Positions 1 through 11,508 of a stretch of DNA of 64,000 nucleotides are shown here, piece by piece. Location of the stretch: NCBI RefSeq assembly GCF_035046505.1, contig NC_089822.1, forward strand, positions 265,433,024-265,497,023, given 5' to 3'. A program made the position numbers and the translations under genes. Origin of the DNA: Tiliqua scincoides (taxonomy: Eukaryota; Chordata; Lepidosauria; Squamata; Scincidae). Position 1 is the first letter of the stretch, and each line of letters begins with the position of its first letter. Below the pieces are notes generated by a model that was not told where the DNA came from, searched no databases, and saw nothing but the letters and a program-made list of their open reading frames with translations.

Positions 1-454
1 GAGAAGGGTAAGCAGTTCTCCAAGAGGATCTGCTGAGCCCAGAGAATGGTGTAGCCAGTAAGGGTAGACCAGGTCAGTGGGAGCCCCACATAAGAGCAGC
101 ACAGAAAACCACACTGTGAACCACATTAAGAAGCTCTCACTTGTGCATCATCCCAGATTAGTCCCAAAGGTGGAGTTGTTCAGATATGGAATGGATGTAA
201 GGTTCCCACAATGAAATGATGCCGTAGGCTAAGGGCTCCCTTAGAGTAGGTCAGAGCATGGAATACTGCAAGAGCAGAGGAAGCATTCCAGGTGGGGGGA
301 AGGGCTGGATGCTTTGACAACAGTGACCAGTAAAACTAAATGCTTTTGCTTGCCAAATTAGTGAGATAGCTTCATGCCCTCACCTGGTGCTTTGAGTCCC
401 AGTCACCCAGTGCCTTGATCCTTGACGATAACCACAGGACCAGTAAATACCCTC

Positions 455-745
455 TTATCTTTCAAGAGCAGCAAAATGTGTTCAGAGGAAAGACATCAGT
501 ACCAGAAGGAGGAGTAGAGGGGCATTTGGGTGAGGCTGGGGTAGAAATTTTCTGAGCTTCTGCCTGTTGAACTGCCTGTGTTGCTTCGAAGTATAAAAGG
601 CTGGCTGCGTCCAGCTGAACTTTGCAAATGCTCTGAGAACACACTCCTTGTGCCTTGCTTGATTGACTTGCAATAAATAGCTGTCTCTGCACCTGCCAAT
701 GGGTGCGTTATTGAATCGAGGCACACCAGGGACACTGCCTTCTGG
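455..745 (+). mobile_element. LTR-like block (fossil) with TATA box and polyadenylation signal
   Basis: A TATAAAA box at 592-598 is followed about 75 bases on by AATAAA at 672-677 and then a short U5-like stretch, the spacing of an LTR core. The same block occurs in unit B with TATAAAA at 26,471 and AATAAA at 26,551, so it predates the duplication. The 5' limit is not visible and no internal genes follow. Likely a solo LTR fossil; a host promoter is the alternative. Confidence 0.4.
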
Positions 746-840
746 TTTGGGGGCGAGCCACAGAACTATTGTACAATGTATAATGACACAAGCATAGTTA
801 CATGCTCAGATGGATTCCACGTCTACCCTGCAGTGGTGCA

Positions 841-888
841 TGGGAAGGGAGGAAGGAAGGAAGAAAGGAAGGAAGGAAGGAAGGAAGA
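841..888. repeat. (GGAA)n microsatellite
   Basis: About eleven GGAA/GAAA units in a row. Shorter in unit B near 26,735-26,750. Confidence 0.9.
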
Positions 889-904
889 TGCCCCTTGCTC
901 ACTC

Positions 905-1806
905 CCAAGAACATAAGAAGGGCCCTGCTGGATCAGGCCCAGGGCCCATCTAGTCCAGCTTCCTGTGCCTCACAGCGGCCCACCAGATGTCTCAGGGAGT
1001 ACACAAGATAACAAGAGACTTGCATCTTGCTGCCTCCTCCCTGCATCTAGCATTCTATTTACACACACACACACACACACACACAGAGCCAGCAAAGATA
1101 CCAGATTGCAATTGGGATTAACTTGTCCTACTTTATTACACACAGTGACCCATTTTTAATGCATGAAACCTACTGAATAACCCCTCCCTCCCTCGCTGGT
1201 CTGGGGTAGGTGAAATAAATACAACCCACAGCCAATTCGGATGACATTAAAAAATTCCTACCCGGCCCTCATGATGTGCAACTAGCTAATCTCAGACTGT
1301 ACATACCCATCATGGCTTGTATCCTGTGATGGATTTCTTCTCCCTCAATCTCACAATCTTCTTTTAAAGGCCTGCGTTTCTCAACATTTGTTCCCCATTG
1401 TACCACTTCACATGCTCCACCTATTGCAAGTACCACTGGAAGCAACGAGGAATGTCATTGCTAGTTACTGTACTTCCAGAGTGGGAGCCCAGACGCAACA
1501 TGACAAGCACGGGTAAGAGGCTAAGGGTGGGTGGGAGGCCTTTTTGAAGAGCACAAAAAGCCAACACTGGGGATCTGTCCGCGAAGCTGAGCCTCCTACT
1601 GCTGCCTGTCGCATTGCTGGTCTCACTGCGGGGTCTGTGGGTCCAATGCATACTACTGGACACCACCCCAAGTACCACCGGTGATATGAGTACCACTGGT
1701 TGAGAAGTACTGATCTAGGCCTTCTGGTGACATCACAACATCCTGTGGCAAGGGGTTCTTCAGATTAATAATGCGCTGGGTCGAGACACATTTCCTTCTG
1801 TCTGTA
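905..1806 (-). mobile_element. CR1 LINE 3' fragment (unit A), with a MITE inside
   Basis: The start matches the reverse complement of the CR1 3' tail (the 'agaacataagaa' and 'ggcccatctagtccagcttcc' type of text seen again at 56,773 and 61,106). Further pieces of the same CR1 text appear at 1,290-1,370 and 1,735-1,806. A hAT-like MITE interrupts it at about 1,371-1,714. Unit B has the same CR1 and MITE at 26,745-27,527, so both insertions predate the duplication. There is no intact reading frame. Confidence 0.75.
1371..1714. mobile_element. hAT-like MITE inserted in CR1
   Basis: The ends are inverted repeats built on TTTCTCAAC and GTTGAGAA(A/G), like other 'CAGTGTTTCTCAACC' type hAT MITEs. 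The flanks carry the near-duplicate AGGCCT. It breaks the CR1 text, which resumes on both sides. The same insertion is at 27,164-27,504 in unit B. Confidence 0.65.
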
Positions 1807-2790
1807 TCTTACAACAACCTTGAATGATGTCTAAAGTGCATGACTTAAACCGCTTCAGTACAAGGCTGGCTAAACCCACCAAAGGACAACCATTAGAGGT
1901 GGGTTTAGTTGCAGGTACTACAAAAGCCTTGTAGCCAGGGATATACAGATGGTCTAAAACCCATATCTCCTGCAACAGAATAATGTCAAAGGTTCTAAGA
2001 TAGCTTAAGAAGCCGCTGTCATTTTTCTTGTTCTTCCACCCTGCAATATTCCAGGAAAGAATTCTTAGATGGGAAGAGGTAGTAAGGGCTGAAGAAGCAT
2101 TAATTAGTCAATCTTTGCTTCCTGATGGACACTCAGCACCAGGAGGATTGTGAGACATGCAGCTACTCAGGGCAAAATTGGCCATAGGAGATGGTGTAAA
2201 ATCCCTGGAATGAGGGGTGGTAGTTACCTCCGTGGTTGCTTCTGGAACAGATAGATGAGCTGATACTTGCACTGGAAGGATTTCATAAGTCAAAGTTTCC
2301 ACGTTGTGATTGAGAAGTTCTGCGTTAACTCTGTCCAGGGATCTGATAATATTCAGTTGTTCTGGTCTTGTGAGTTCCTTAAAGGCACTCATGGCACCCT
2401 CCACAATGTCATCCCCCTCCAGCTGTAGTTCCATTATCAGATCTTTAGCCACCAATGCAGGAGGATCTGCCCTACAACCTTGTTCTGCTGGCAAGGGGCC
2501 TTTGGGGGCTGTGAGCACATTTGCAATGAGTGAATGGTCATCAGTAGGTAAGTGCATTGGGAGGTCAGTACTTATTGAGTTAATTGATCCTGAATTTTGG
2601 CAATCCACTTCTGTGTCCACAAGGGACCTGGAGGGTAGGTGGAAGCCAGGAGTCTCCGGCAAAGCTTTACAGGACTCAAGAGCTGATTCCAACTCCCCAT
2701 TGCCCGGAACAGCAGACGCTGCCCCCGATGGCACCCCATCCAGGGCTTTAGATATAGAGTTCATATTAGGCTACAATGATCTTGGGGGAG
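1806..2790 (-). mobile_element. Non-LTR retrotransposon (LINE) fragment: ORF1-like frame and start of endonuclease
   Basis: On the minus strand, an open frame of 218 codons (2,764-2,108) ends in a stop. It is followed by an endonuclease-like stretch containing LSWNIAGW, a central FDIILLQE and GYKAFVVPA (about 2,070-1,800), typical of the start of an APE-type endonuclease in LINE ORF2. It stops abruptly where CR1 text begins, so the RT portion is missing. The 218-codon frame is probably the region upstream of ORF2; its product was not recognised. The clade is not assigned. It is absent from unit B. Confidence 0.6.
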
Positions 2791-2949
2791 ATGACAAGAC
2801 CTGGGCTGAGTCTCTAGGCAATTGTTGGATAGCCACAACATGATGCAAGGCCTCCTCCATGTTAGTTGAATGGCACAGCAGTAGTATACATACATACTTC
2901 ATTTCAAAACTATTTGACAGCGGAAGTCCCGCCCCTCTTTACCAGAAAC

Positions 2950-3190
2950 CCCGCCCCCTGATGGGGTTTGTGTGACCCCTCAAACAACCCCCATGACCAT
3001 CGACCACTAGGGAGGAGTTCTGTAGCGCCCCGACACTTGGTTTGGCGGGAAAAGGAGCCAACCAATAAAGTGTAGGAAAGGGGTTCATGTGACCCCTCAA
3101 ACGACTCTCCCCATCCCTGCTGACCACTAGGAAGGGGTTTTGTGGTGCCAGGATATTTGGTTTGGCGAGAAAAGGAGCCCACCAATAAAG
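2950..3190 (+). promoter_or_regulatory. Tandem ~120-bp leader repeat of the Polinton fossil with E2F-like sites
   Basis: Two direct repeats of about 120 bases. Each carries TGACCCCTC, an E2F-like site (TTTGGCGGGAAA at 3,041-3,052; a weaker TTTGGCGAGAAA at 3,161-3,172) and CCAATAAAG (3,062 and 3,182). GC boxes (CCGCCCC) precede them. The arrangement just upstream of the first frame of the element suggests an old element promoter or terminal region. The regulatory reading is inference. Confidence 0.5.
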
Positions 3191-4388
3191 TGCCAATAAA
3201 AACAAAGGAAAACCAGAAACATTGACGAGGAAGAATGTTTAGAAATGGGGTGTATATTGAATCATTGTATGAATGCTGTTAATGAAAAGGAAAGAAAACT
3301 GACAGCTCAGATTAACTATTGGAATTCAGAGTTTAAAAAATACTGGTGTTCATTGTTTCAGGGGAGGGGGCTTGATAAAGAGATGCTTGTTTCTTTTCAA
3401 GAAAATATTAAAAACTTCCACAACTATCCTGAGAGTCTGCAGGGAGAGTTGAGCCAAACAGCACACAGTTCTCCACTTGCTATAGGGGTGAACCAAGTTG
3501 GGGGGGGGGGCTTCCCACACACCCCACAGGACTCCTCTGATTCAGAGGGTTCTGATGATGACTCTGATGCAGGGCAGAGGGGGCTTTCACCTATACCCCA
3601 AGGGTCCCCTGTTCCTGCTGCTGCTGCACCTGCGGCAGCTGCTGCTATGGAAGAAGAGCATTCTGATAGTGGCTATTCCTCCAATGCACACCCAGGGTCC
3701 CTGCTTTCTGATAGTGGCTATTCCACCATGAGCACTACAGGGGGGGAGGAGGAGGAGGAGGAGGAGGTCCACCCGAGAGTCTACCTGGAAAGGGAGGGGC
3801 GTTGGGAATGGCATGCTCCGAGATTCCCTGTCTCCAGATACACTTTTTCCTTCTGCTCTGTAAACTTGGAGCACTTAAGTCACCCCTTGTTGGTGGAACA
3901 AGCCATTACCAACAGCATTCAGCAACTTCTTGATAAGTTACATGACGAAATGGAGGAGTCTGATTTAGTTCAATTGCGTTTAGAGGGAGGGGAGTTAAAT
4001 AACCCTCTCTTCTCTTTGAGGAGACACAGGAGAGCTCTGGATGCTGCCTCTTTTTTTGCTAACATCGGGAATCTCATTCAGAGCAATGCAGAAGTTCATC
4101 TCAATGTTTTGCTGCATCTCATTGTTTTGGTTATCAGAAACAGAGGTAGGCAAGGGTATAGACTATCCTTTATAGCAAGATCCTAGAAAAGAAAAAGTGC
4201 CAACTTGTGGACCTGAATAATGGGGACAGCAACCTGTGTTTTGGGGGGAGTCTCTTCTCTGTCATGGCTGGCAGGAAGTGTACTGATTATCAATTATTAC
4301 AGGGTGCAAGATGGTTGTATGAGGCAGTAGGGATTGGCCCTGATAAAGAAAATATACTGTTATCAGACCTGGGGAGATTTGAAAGGTA

Positions 4389-6736
4389 CAGTGGTGCCTC
4401 GCATAACGAAATTATTCCGTTCCGCAAGTCCTTTCGTTAAGCGAATTTTTCGTTTTGCGAATCGCATTTTCCCATAGGAATGCATTGAAATTTAATTAAT
4501 GCGTTCCTATGGGCAAGAAAAGTCAGAACAAAGTCAAATTTGGTTTACAAAGTGTTTATTAAGTGCTCTTTAAAGGCATACATACTGTACTGAGGATTTC
4601 AAAAATTTCAAGCACAAAACATCAACTTTTTAAACATGACAGAAAAACATTTAAAAATCAGCAAACATGAGGCAGGACCATCTGACTTGAGGCTCAACAC
4701 TGAAACTGAACAGAAACAGTCACAAACAGTCCTTGGACTGTGCAAAACTCTTCAGAAAGTACATTTTTAAGGCATGTAAACAGGGACATCATACAGAAAC
4801 CAATACAGAAACTTTTTAAAATCACCAAAGGACTCTCTAAGGCTCTAGGGGACACTTGTAAACAAACATTTTAAGGTTAACAAGTGTCTCAACCTACAGG
4901 ACCAGTCTTTTAAGTCAGGAAACTGGAGGCAGACAGAACTGTCTCCACATCACAGCAGCAGTCTTTTACATTCCCAGAGCTGTGGAGGGTCCCTCTGGGG
5001 ATGGCACGAATGCTGGTCAACTGGGAGAAGGTGCAGTAGAGTAGGCAGGGACACTGGCAAATGTGGAGAAGGCGCATGCAGGAACGGTCTCAGGCTGGCT
5101 AGCTAGGACAGAAGCAGTTTACAGTTAGCCAAAGACAACCTGGAGACAGACCCCTCTGCCCCCCACGTCTCAGCATCACTGCTCTAACTTACCTTAACAA
5201 CTTGGACAACTGGGAGAAGGCTTCAAGGCTTGACTTCAAGGCTTCTAGGAGGACGAGGAGGAGGATGAAGGCAACTGGGCACCACTGGTAGAAGCAGCAG
5301 GTTCCTCTTCCACTCTTTGCTTCTTCATGAAGAACCTCTCCATGGTCTGCTGCTTCAGCCGCCTTTTCAGCACCCCTCTGAAAGAGGACATGATCCTTGT
5401 ATCAAACATGTTCGCAAGGTCATGTGCCAGAGCCTTGTCTGGGTGGTGCCGCTGTGCATGTCTGCACGTTTTTCCACTGTTGGCAGATGTCCTTCAGTTC
5501 AGAGATGTGGCAAAGCTGCAGGAACCTCAGCCTCTCCATGCCTGACCATGCTGTGGATTCCAGATCTGGTTTTGAATCTTTCAAACCAGCCTCTGCTTGC
5601 CTTGAAGACTTCTGGCTCGGCTGAGGTTCCTGGCTCTTGCTGTACGAGGTCTGCATGCAAGGCCTTGGCCTTCTTACAAATCACAGCCTCAGTCACTGTG
5701 TCCCCTGCACGCTGCTTCTCTTCCATCCAGATGAGCAGCAACTTCTCCACCTCCTCCAGAACAGCTGGCCGGTTCTTCACGATCCTGGTGACTCCCTTGG
5801 CTGCATCTGTCGCAAGGATCTTCTCCCTCATCTTCAGGATGGTCCCAGTGGTGGATGGATTCCTCCCGTACTCCCTGGCGAGGTCTGTCACTCGCATGCC
5901 TCCGTTGTGCTTCTGGACAATCTCCTTCTTCATTTCTAGCGTCATCTTTGTCCTCTTCCCGGCCTCTGCAGGAGCAGCCTTCTTGGGACCCATGTCAGCA
6001 GTTGCTACGTTCACAAAAACAAAAGGCAGTGCTTCACATCCACTTCACGCACACCTTCCCACCCCTGGCCAAAGCTGCCCGGGACAAAAAAGTGGCATAA
6101 CAGCCCCCCCCCAACACAGGAGAACAAATGTAGATGGTGAAGCTACGCTCCCTACCTTTCCACTGCTTGAGATGTCCCTGTGAAGAAGCTCCTTAAATCC
6201 TGGTCTGGAAAAACGGTTGCAAATGAGTTCCACAGATTCCCCAAACTGCTGGAAAAACTCCCCTAACCTCCCCAAAACAGCAGGCCAAAACTGGCCAGCT
6301 GGCCCCCCCAAAACGTACCTCAAATGCTGGCCACCACTTCCCAAAAGTTATGAAAAGTTCAAAGAAACTTACCTTAACTGCTGGTAGTAGGCTCCCCAAG
6401 GAGTTGGTGAACTGCTCAGAACTGCTCAGAACAGTTGACCAAAGACAGGGTTCGCCCACAGCACAGGCCACAGTTGCTCCTGGAAGTCAACCCTGGAACT
6501 GCACGTGGAGAAGTGAGCCCAGGCTGCATTGGGGAGGCTTTTTAAACCTCCAGGCACAATGCATCCTGGGTATTAACGGTTGTGCGATTTAAAACAAACC
6601 AGGACAATAAAAAAAAAATTCGTTATGCGAAGCATAAGTCATAAAAATTCGTTGTGCGAGTTACCAAACTTCACACAACTCTTTCATTCTGCGGGTTTTT
6701 CGCTGTGCAGGGCATTCGTTATGCGAGGTACCACTG
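4389..6736 (-). mobile_element. Tigger/pogo-type Tc1-mariner transposon nested in the Polinton
   Basis: The terminal inverted repeats are CAGTGGTGCCTCGCATAACG at the left and its near-perfect complement at the right (ending ...GAGGTACCACTG). They are flanked by the TA target duplication (4,387-4,388 and 6,737-6,738). The 2,348-base element encodes on the minus strand only an N-terminal transposase piece (see 5,499-6,014), so it is an internally deleted, non-autonomous copy. It lies inside the polymerase region of the Polinton fossil and is therefore younger than it. Confidence 0.88.
5499..6014 (-). CDS. Truncated Tigger/pogo transposase, CENP-B-type DNA-binding domain
   Basis: The 171-codon frame starts at an ATG at 6,014. 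Around residues 20-70 there is a psq/CENP-B-N helix-turn-helix (motifs KRTKMTLEMKKEIVQKH and LAREYGRNPSTTGTIL). A second Tc5/CENP-B-type HTH region follows at about residues 80-165 (RPAVLEEVEKLLLIW, ending GWFERFKTRSGIHS). This is the DNA-binding half of jerky/Tigger transposases, which bind the element ends. The DDE catalytic domain is absent after the frame ends, so it cannot transpose. It sits in the centre of the 4,389-6,736 element. Confidence is high for the domain and low for any expression. Confidence 0.75.
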   Translation of the reverse strand: MNVATADMGPKKAAPAEAGKRTKMTLEMKKEIVQKHNGGMRVTDLAREYGRNPSTTGTILKMREKILATDAAKGVTRIVKNRPAVLEEVEKLLLIWMEEKQRAGDTVTEAVICKKAKALHADLVQQEPGTSAEPEVFKASRGWFERFKTRSGIHSMVRHGEAEVPAALPHL

Positions 6737-7013
6737 TATTTACAAGTGAATATAGGGGTTGTCATACATGGTGATAAAGGCTGGGAAATCTTTAGAACGG
6801 GCCCCCCTATACATGACCAGTCCTACTTTCTGCTGTTACATGATGACCATTATTATGGGATTCCAAACATGAAAGGATTCTTTGGATCTAGAAACTACTT
6901 TTCCCTCTGTGGGACTCCTTATGCTCACACACACACCTGCAGGTTTTGCTGCCGTTTATGTTTACGGAGACAGTGTAACAGGGTGGTAGAGGTCATGTGT
7001 AGAAGCTGTAGAC

Positions 7014-8201
7014 CAGGGGTGCTCACACTTTTTTGGTTCAAGAGCTACTTTGAAACCCAGCAAGACCCGGAGAGCTAACATAGTTTTTTTTACAATGTTC
7101 ACGCCATCATAACATATAACATTTATGTGTACAATGTATGTTGGTGTACCTTGCATAACCGCATGAGCCAATATTGCACAACACAACATAATTAACTATA
7201 AACATTTTTGTAATTACTTGAGTTTACTTTGATGACTTGCACTGAAGTGAATCAGCCAAGGATGCATAGTCAGGACAGTAGCTGCTGACAGCCAGCCTCA
7301 AGCACACTTCCAAATGTTCATCAGTCATGGTGGAACTTAATGATCTTCATGTAGGAAAAGGCTAACTCACTTAAATAAGTGGAGCCCTTCCTGCCTCAGG
7401 TGCTCTTATATCCCTGAGGGCCCTATTGCCTTCAAGTGGCTGCAGCTGTGCAGCACACTCTGCTGGATGCCCAGGCCTTACCCTTAAAGGGGCCACTGCT
7501 GACACCACATCTACCTCCTCACCAGATCTTCCAGGATTCCAATACAAGTGGGGGGGGGGGAGCAGATCTCTATACAGACCAGTACAAAAACAGGGGAAAG
7601 GTGTGGGGGAGGGAAGATCTCTATATAGACATCACAGCAAGACCAGTGCAAAACCCCTTGCACACAGAACCAACAGATGGAAGTTGGGGGCGCAGATCTC
7701 CATACATACCAGTGCAAATACAGGGGAAAGGTAAGTCAGCCCCAGTAGAGTCAATGGGGCTCACTCCCAGGGATGCGTGGACAGGAGAGAAGCTGCCAGT
7801 GGCTCCTCTCCCAGGGAGGAGCCTGCCAGGGGCTCACTCCCTGGGCTCGCTCCCTGGGCTGACTCCCTGGGCTCACAAGCCTGCCAGGGGCTCACTCCCT
7901 GGGATGCGTGGATGGGAGAGAAGCCTGCGCGTGGCTCCTCTCCAGGTCTACTCATGAGTCAGCCCCAGTAGAGTCAATGGGGCTCACTCCCAGGGATGTG
8001 TGGACAGGAGAGAAGCCTGCCAGTGGCTCCTCTCCCAGGGAGGAGCCTGCCAGGGGCTCACTCCCTGGGCTTGCTCCCTGGGCTCACAAGCCTGCCAGGG
8101 GCTCACTCCCAGGGATGCAAGGACGGGAGAGAAGCCTGCGATCGACTCATTTTGCCTCGCGATCGACCAGTGGATCGCGATCGACGTATTGAGCACCCCT
8201 G
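7014..8201. mobile_element. hAT non-autonomous element nested in the Polinton
   Basis: The ends CAGGGGTGCTCA and TGAGCACCCCTG are inverted repeats, flanked by a perfect 8-base target duplication CTGTAGAC (7,006-7,013 and 8,202-8,209), diagnostic of hAT. It is 1,188 bases with no transposase. The inner part contains a direct repeat of about 200-240 bases (about 7,735-7,966 and 7,967-8,135) built on GGCTCACTCCC units. Confidence 0.9.
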
Positions 8202-8496
8202 CTGTAGACTGATATGCCCTTCTCAGAGCTGTTTAAACATCCATTAAAAAATGAGCAGCGAAAAATGAGATTGACTGTCTCTCTAAAATACTGTGTGAAA
8301 AATGCGGAGGTTATGTTCATAAGGTACATGATTGCAAGCCACGAAAGTGTTTGGAGTGTCTTAAACAGGTTATACCTGGCCATCTCCATTACATTCCCCA
8401 TCTTAGGGAACCTGAACTATTGTACAACTATATCTTTTATGACTTTGAATGTACACAGGAGAAAAACTATATCTTTTATGACTTTGAATGTACACA

Positions 8497-8498
8497 GT

Positions 8499-8546
<48 letters not shown>
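8497..8546. repeat. (GT)n microsatellite at the Polinton/unit A junction
   Basis: About 25 GT units. The equivalent microsatellite in unit B (30,421-30,467) is also where the two units start to align again, so this repeat marks a breakpoint. Confidence 0.92.
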
Positions 8547-8549
<3 letters not shown>

Positions 8550-9540
8550 CGACACACTGTTGTGTGTGCATGCATGTGCAAGGGGCCCCTTTTTTCTATG
8601 CATGTCTCTAGTGGCAGGAGATGAAGCTGGCAATCATCTGGGAGGAGCCTGCCCTGAAAGTCACCTGTCAACACCCTGGTTCACTTCTGCCCCCAAATTG
8701 CACCCTCTGTGCTCAACGTCCAGTTCAGGTCTCTGAGACTGGGCTGCAGTGGGCATGAAGGAACACACCCAGGCAAGAAGCAATATGAACAGAGCTCTGA
8801 TTCCAAAGGCACAGAATGAGTCTGAGTTCTGCAGACTGGACCCTTCCTTCTTTTTTCTTTCATAGCACTAAAGCAAGTTTCTAGCTCTTATTATGCCAAA
8901 AAGAGACTTGGACAGGTGTGGTCAGTGTCTGCAGAAGCAGAGAAAGCCAGGATGGCAACAGCGGTGGCCAGCAAGGAGGGGGATCCCAGTGAAGAACTGG
9001 AAGCGACCAGTGCCTCGCTGGATCTCTTACTCTCCCAGGGGCAAAAAGAAGCAGACTCACCTTGCCATCCAAGGCATGGCTACTCAGAAGCTAGTTCCAT
9101 GGAATTCAGTGGGGCATACTCCCATGTAAGTGTACATAAGATGGCAGCCATAATAAAATCATACAACTCATTATGTGTACCCTGTTTGTAGGGCTAGCCC
9201 CAAACACCCTGGCAGTGGCATAGCTAGCTTGAGGCAGTCTGTCCAGGTTGCCACCCTCGGGGATGACACCACTAGTGACCAAAATTACGAAAAAGGCCAT
9301 TTGTAGGAATAATACCATCAAGTTATATACCATTTGATGTGCAATTTGCAGCAGAATACAGTTAAACACACCAGAGTGAAATATCTCCATTCTCTCAAAT
9401 GTTATGGCCAAAAAACCAGAGAGCAAAAATACAGCTCTTTGCAATGAAAAGGAGATTTCCTAAACTCAAATGGACCAATGAGACTGATGATAGGAAGAGT
9501 CAATGAGATGCTACTATGACAAAGCATGGAACCCATAAGG
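8547..9540 (+). other. Gene-5'-flank block of unit A, conserved in unit B
   Basis: Closely matches 30,468-31,480. It includes a short open stretch beginning at an ATG at 8,952 (MATAVASKEGDP...), conserved in unit B, that runs into a common squamate interspersed repeat at about 9,060-9,150. It could be a 5' exon of the zinc-finger transcript, but no convincing splice donor follows, so it is not called as coding. Confidence 0.5.
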
Positions 9541-9829
9541 TGCTAGTAAGGTGTCACGCTTGGGGGGGGGTGACACAGGGACTGTGTTTTGGGGGGACAT
9601 GAGCACTACCTTAACTCCAGAGCCCAGGTCAACCAGGTGGGCAGCAGCATCCAGAAACCACCAGGACCTGCCTGGAAGGCATCCTAGGACAAAACCCATA
9701 GGGGGGCTACGCACAAGTGGGAAGGACCTGGATGCAGGGAATGGGAAGCAGCATCACGACCAGAGCCAGGTGGGAGGACAGCAGGGGGAAGGGGCACCCG
9801 GAGGGTCTTCCAGACATGCCCAGCAGTGC

Positions 9830-10260
9830 TGCAGGGAGACCAGGCAGGAGGGAGAGGGGAAGCCCCCAGAAGATGCCCCTCGCCCGCCCCACCGCAAGCA
9901 CCAAGCGGAGGACCAGCAGAGACCCCAGTCTTGCCCTTCAATGCACATCGTTTGCATCTGTTGGAGGAGGGGAAAGGAGGGTCCAGCCAGCCAGTCCTTC
10001 CTCTGCACAGGCACTGCGAGGGTTAACAGGAGGAGTGAATGGAAGCCAGTTCCGGCTCCGCCCCTTCCTCTGCCTCACTCCTCCAGGCGTCCATCCACCG
10101 TGGTGGGTATCTCTGGGGCGGTGATTGGGTCACAGGGCTCCTGGGGTGGGTGGGAGAGAAGCCCCCATAGGGGAGAGACAGCCGGGCTCAAAAGCCAGCC
10201 AGGGAAGGGAAGGGGGGCTGGAGAGGAACTGTGACACTCCTGCCCCTCCCCCCAGCTGAT
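9830..10260 (+). promoter_or_regulatory. GC-rich candidate promoter of zinc-finger gene A
   Basis: A locally GC-rich stretch with GC boxes (CTCCGCCCCTT near 10,056; GGGGCGG near 10,115) and an ATTGG (inverted CCAAT) near 10,122. The corresponding block in unit B is about 31,760-32,170. It lies upstream of a conserved putative exon at 11,426 and of the KRAB exon. This is inference from composition and position only. Confidence 0.35.
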
Positions 10261-11425
10261 TGCTACCCTCTGAGGCTGCCTTAGAGGGCTCTGCTTCTGT
10301 GCTGGGGTTTGTGTGACAGGGACAAGGCCAAAGGGGGAGCAGTGTCAGAGCTGGAAGAGCGGTAGGAAGAGCCGGGCGCAGGAGGGATGCCCGGGAACCA
10401 TGTTTGAGCCTTGGGACTCTCCCTGAAAGGGAAGGGGGTGGGGGTTCCTCAAGAGTCTTGTCTTTTAATTGCATATCCTTCAGATCATACCCTCTTGCCT
10501 GGACTGTTTTCAGCTTCTTCATTCCTGGTGTGAACAGGTGGAATAAAACCTTTTCATAAGAGGGCTGGAGTTTGCAACCGAAAAGGATCCTTCCAGCATC
10601 CTGGCCTGGCCCAGAGAAGACAAAGCCCCAGATCTCTGCCCTGCCCTCACACAGCCTCAAAACTTTTGCATCATTCCAGGTGTGTGTCTCAGCAGGACGG
10701 GTGGGGGGGATTTCATTCCACTTCCGCAGCATTTCTCAATGTTTGTCTTCTGCCACTGGAAGGAACTGGTGACGACATCATCACTAGTCACTGCCAGGTT
10801 GGGCACCACTTACTCCACGGGTGCCCTAAATGTGCTTTATGTTACGTTTATGACACCTAGCACAGGGGCTGAGCTCCAGCACTGTTGGCCATTAGTCCTG
10901 GGCCCTTGGAGAGATAATAGAACTTCCACCCACAACTGTTCCGGGAAACAGCCCTGCCAAGATGCCCCCATTACACCTGACTTCCTCCTGCCCCCTGCAT
11001 CAGCCAGTCAAGTATCCCCTCCTCATCAGGTCTAATCGCCTGAGTTGCAGGACATCATCTGGAATGGATACAGCACCTGTCTTCCGGTGCTTCTCAAGGT
11101 CAGTCCTAGGGACTGGGGTTTGTGAAAGAACAGCAGCAGGAGAACTGACTGGAGGCAGACACTGCAGCAGAAAATGTGGGTGTTGGTGGGCCTGAAATGC
11201 CCTTAAGGAGCAAGGACTGCAAGGAGAGGATGGAGATGACTAGACAGGCAGGGAGGGGAAGAAACAGGGACCAGGTGGCAGAAGGAAGAATGTGAAGCAA
11301 GGGAATGAAGATGTGAGTGTCTCACCCAATGGAGGCATTTCTGGGTTGGGGAAATCGTGTCAGGTTGCAGAAGAAAGAGGGCACGAAGGTTCAATGACCT
11401 CCCATCAGGTTTGTCTCCCTCACAG

Positions 11426-11508
11426 GCAGTGGGATGAAATCAGGGCCACATTCCAGACCGTCGCCTCTTTTGCATGGAGCAGAATCAGCACCTCTGCAGC
11501 CTGCTCAG
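11426..11508 (+). other. Putative 5' exon of zinc-finger gene A
   Basis: An 83-base segment bounded by a good acceptor (CTCCCTCACAG) and donor (CAG|GTAAGA). Sequence and both sites are conserved at 33,367-33,449 in unit B. It contains an ATG (11,474), but that frame ends in phase 2 while the KRAB exon needs phase 0, so it is more likely 5' untranslated. Confidence 0.45.

Larger units (their letters stand above)
2880..8498 (+). mobile_element. Polinton/Maverick (adintovirus-like) fossil: 5' part with N-terminal DNA polymerase B
   Basis: A broken virus-like element on the plus strand. The parts seen are a repeated promoter-like leader (about 2,900-3,190), an acidic N-terminal region (from 3,245) and several pieces recognisable as the N-terminal third of a protein-primed family B DNA polymerase. 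These include a zinc-binding cysteine/histidine region and the first exonuclease motif (YDFEC type) near the right end. It is cut into pieces by a nested Tigger element (4,389-6,736) and a hAT element (7,014-8,201), has a few smaller lesions, and stops at a GT microsatellite. Integrase, protease, ATPase and capsid genes are absent. It lies only in unit A. Not functional. Confidence 0.78.

Noticed and set aside
2310-2843. 177-codon plus-strand frame
   Set aside because: Antisense shadow of the LINE frame at 2,108-2,764.
8916-9191. Possible first coding exon (MATAVASKEGDP...)
   Set aside because: Conserved between units, but it runs into a common interspersed repeat, has no clear donor site, and nothing shows it joins the KRAB exon.
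9551-10234. Plus-strand 227-codon frame in unit A
   Set aside because: Same GC-rich block as above, not conserved as protein in unit B, no domain and no splice logic.
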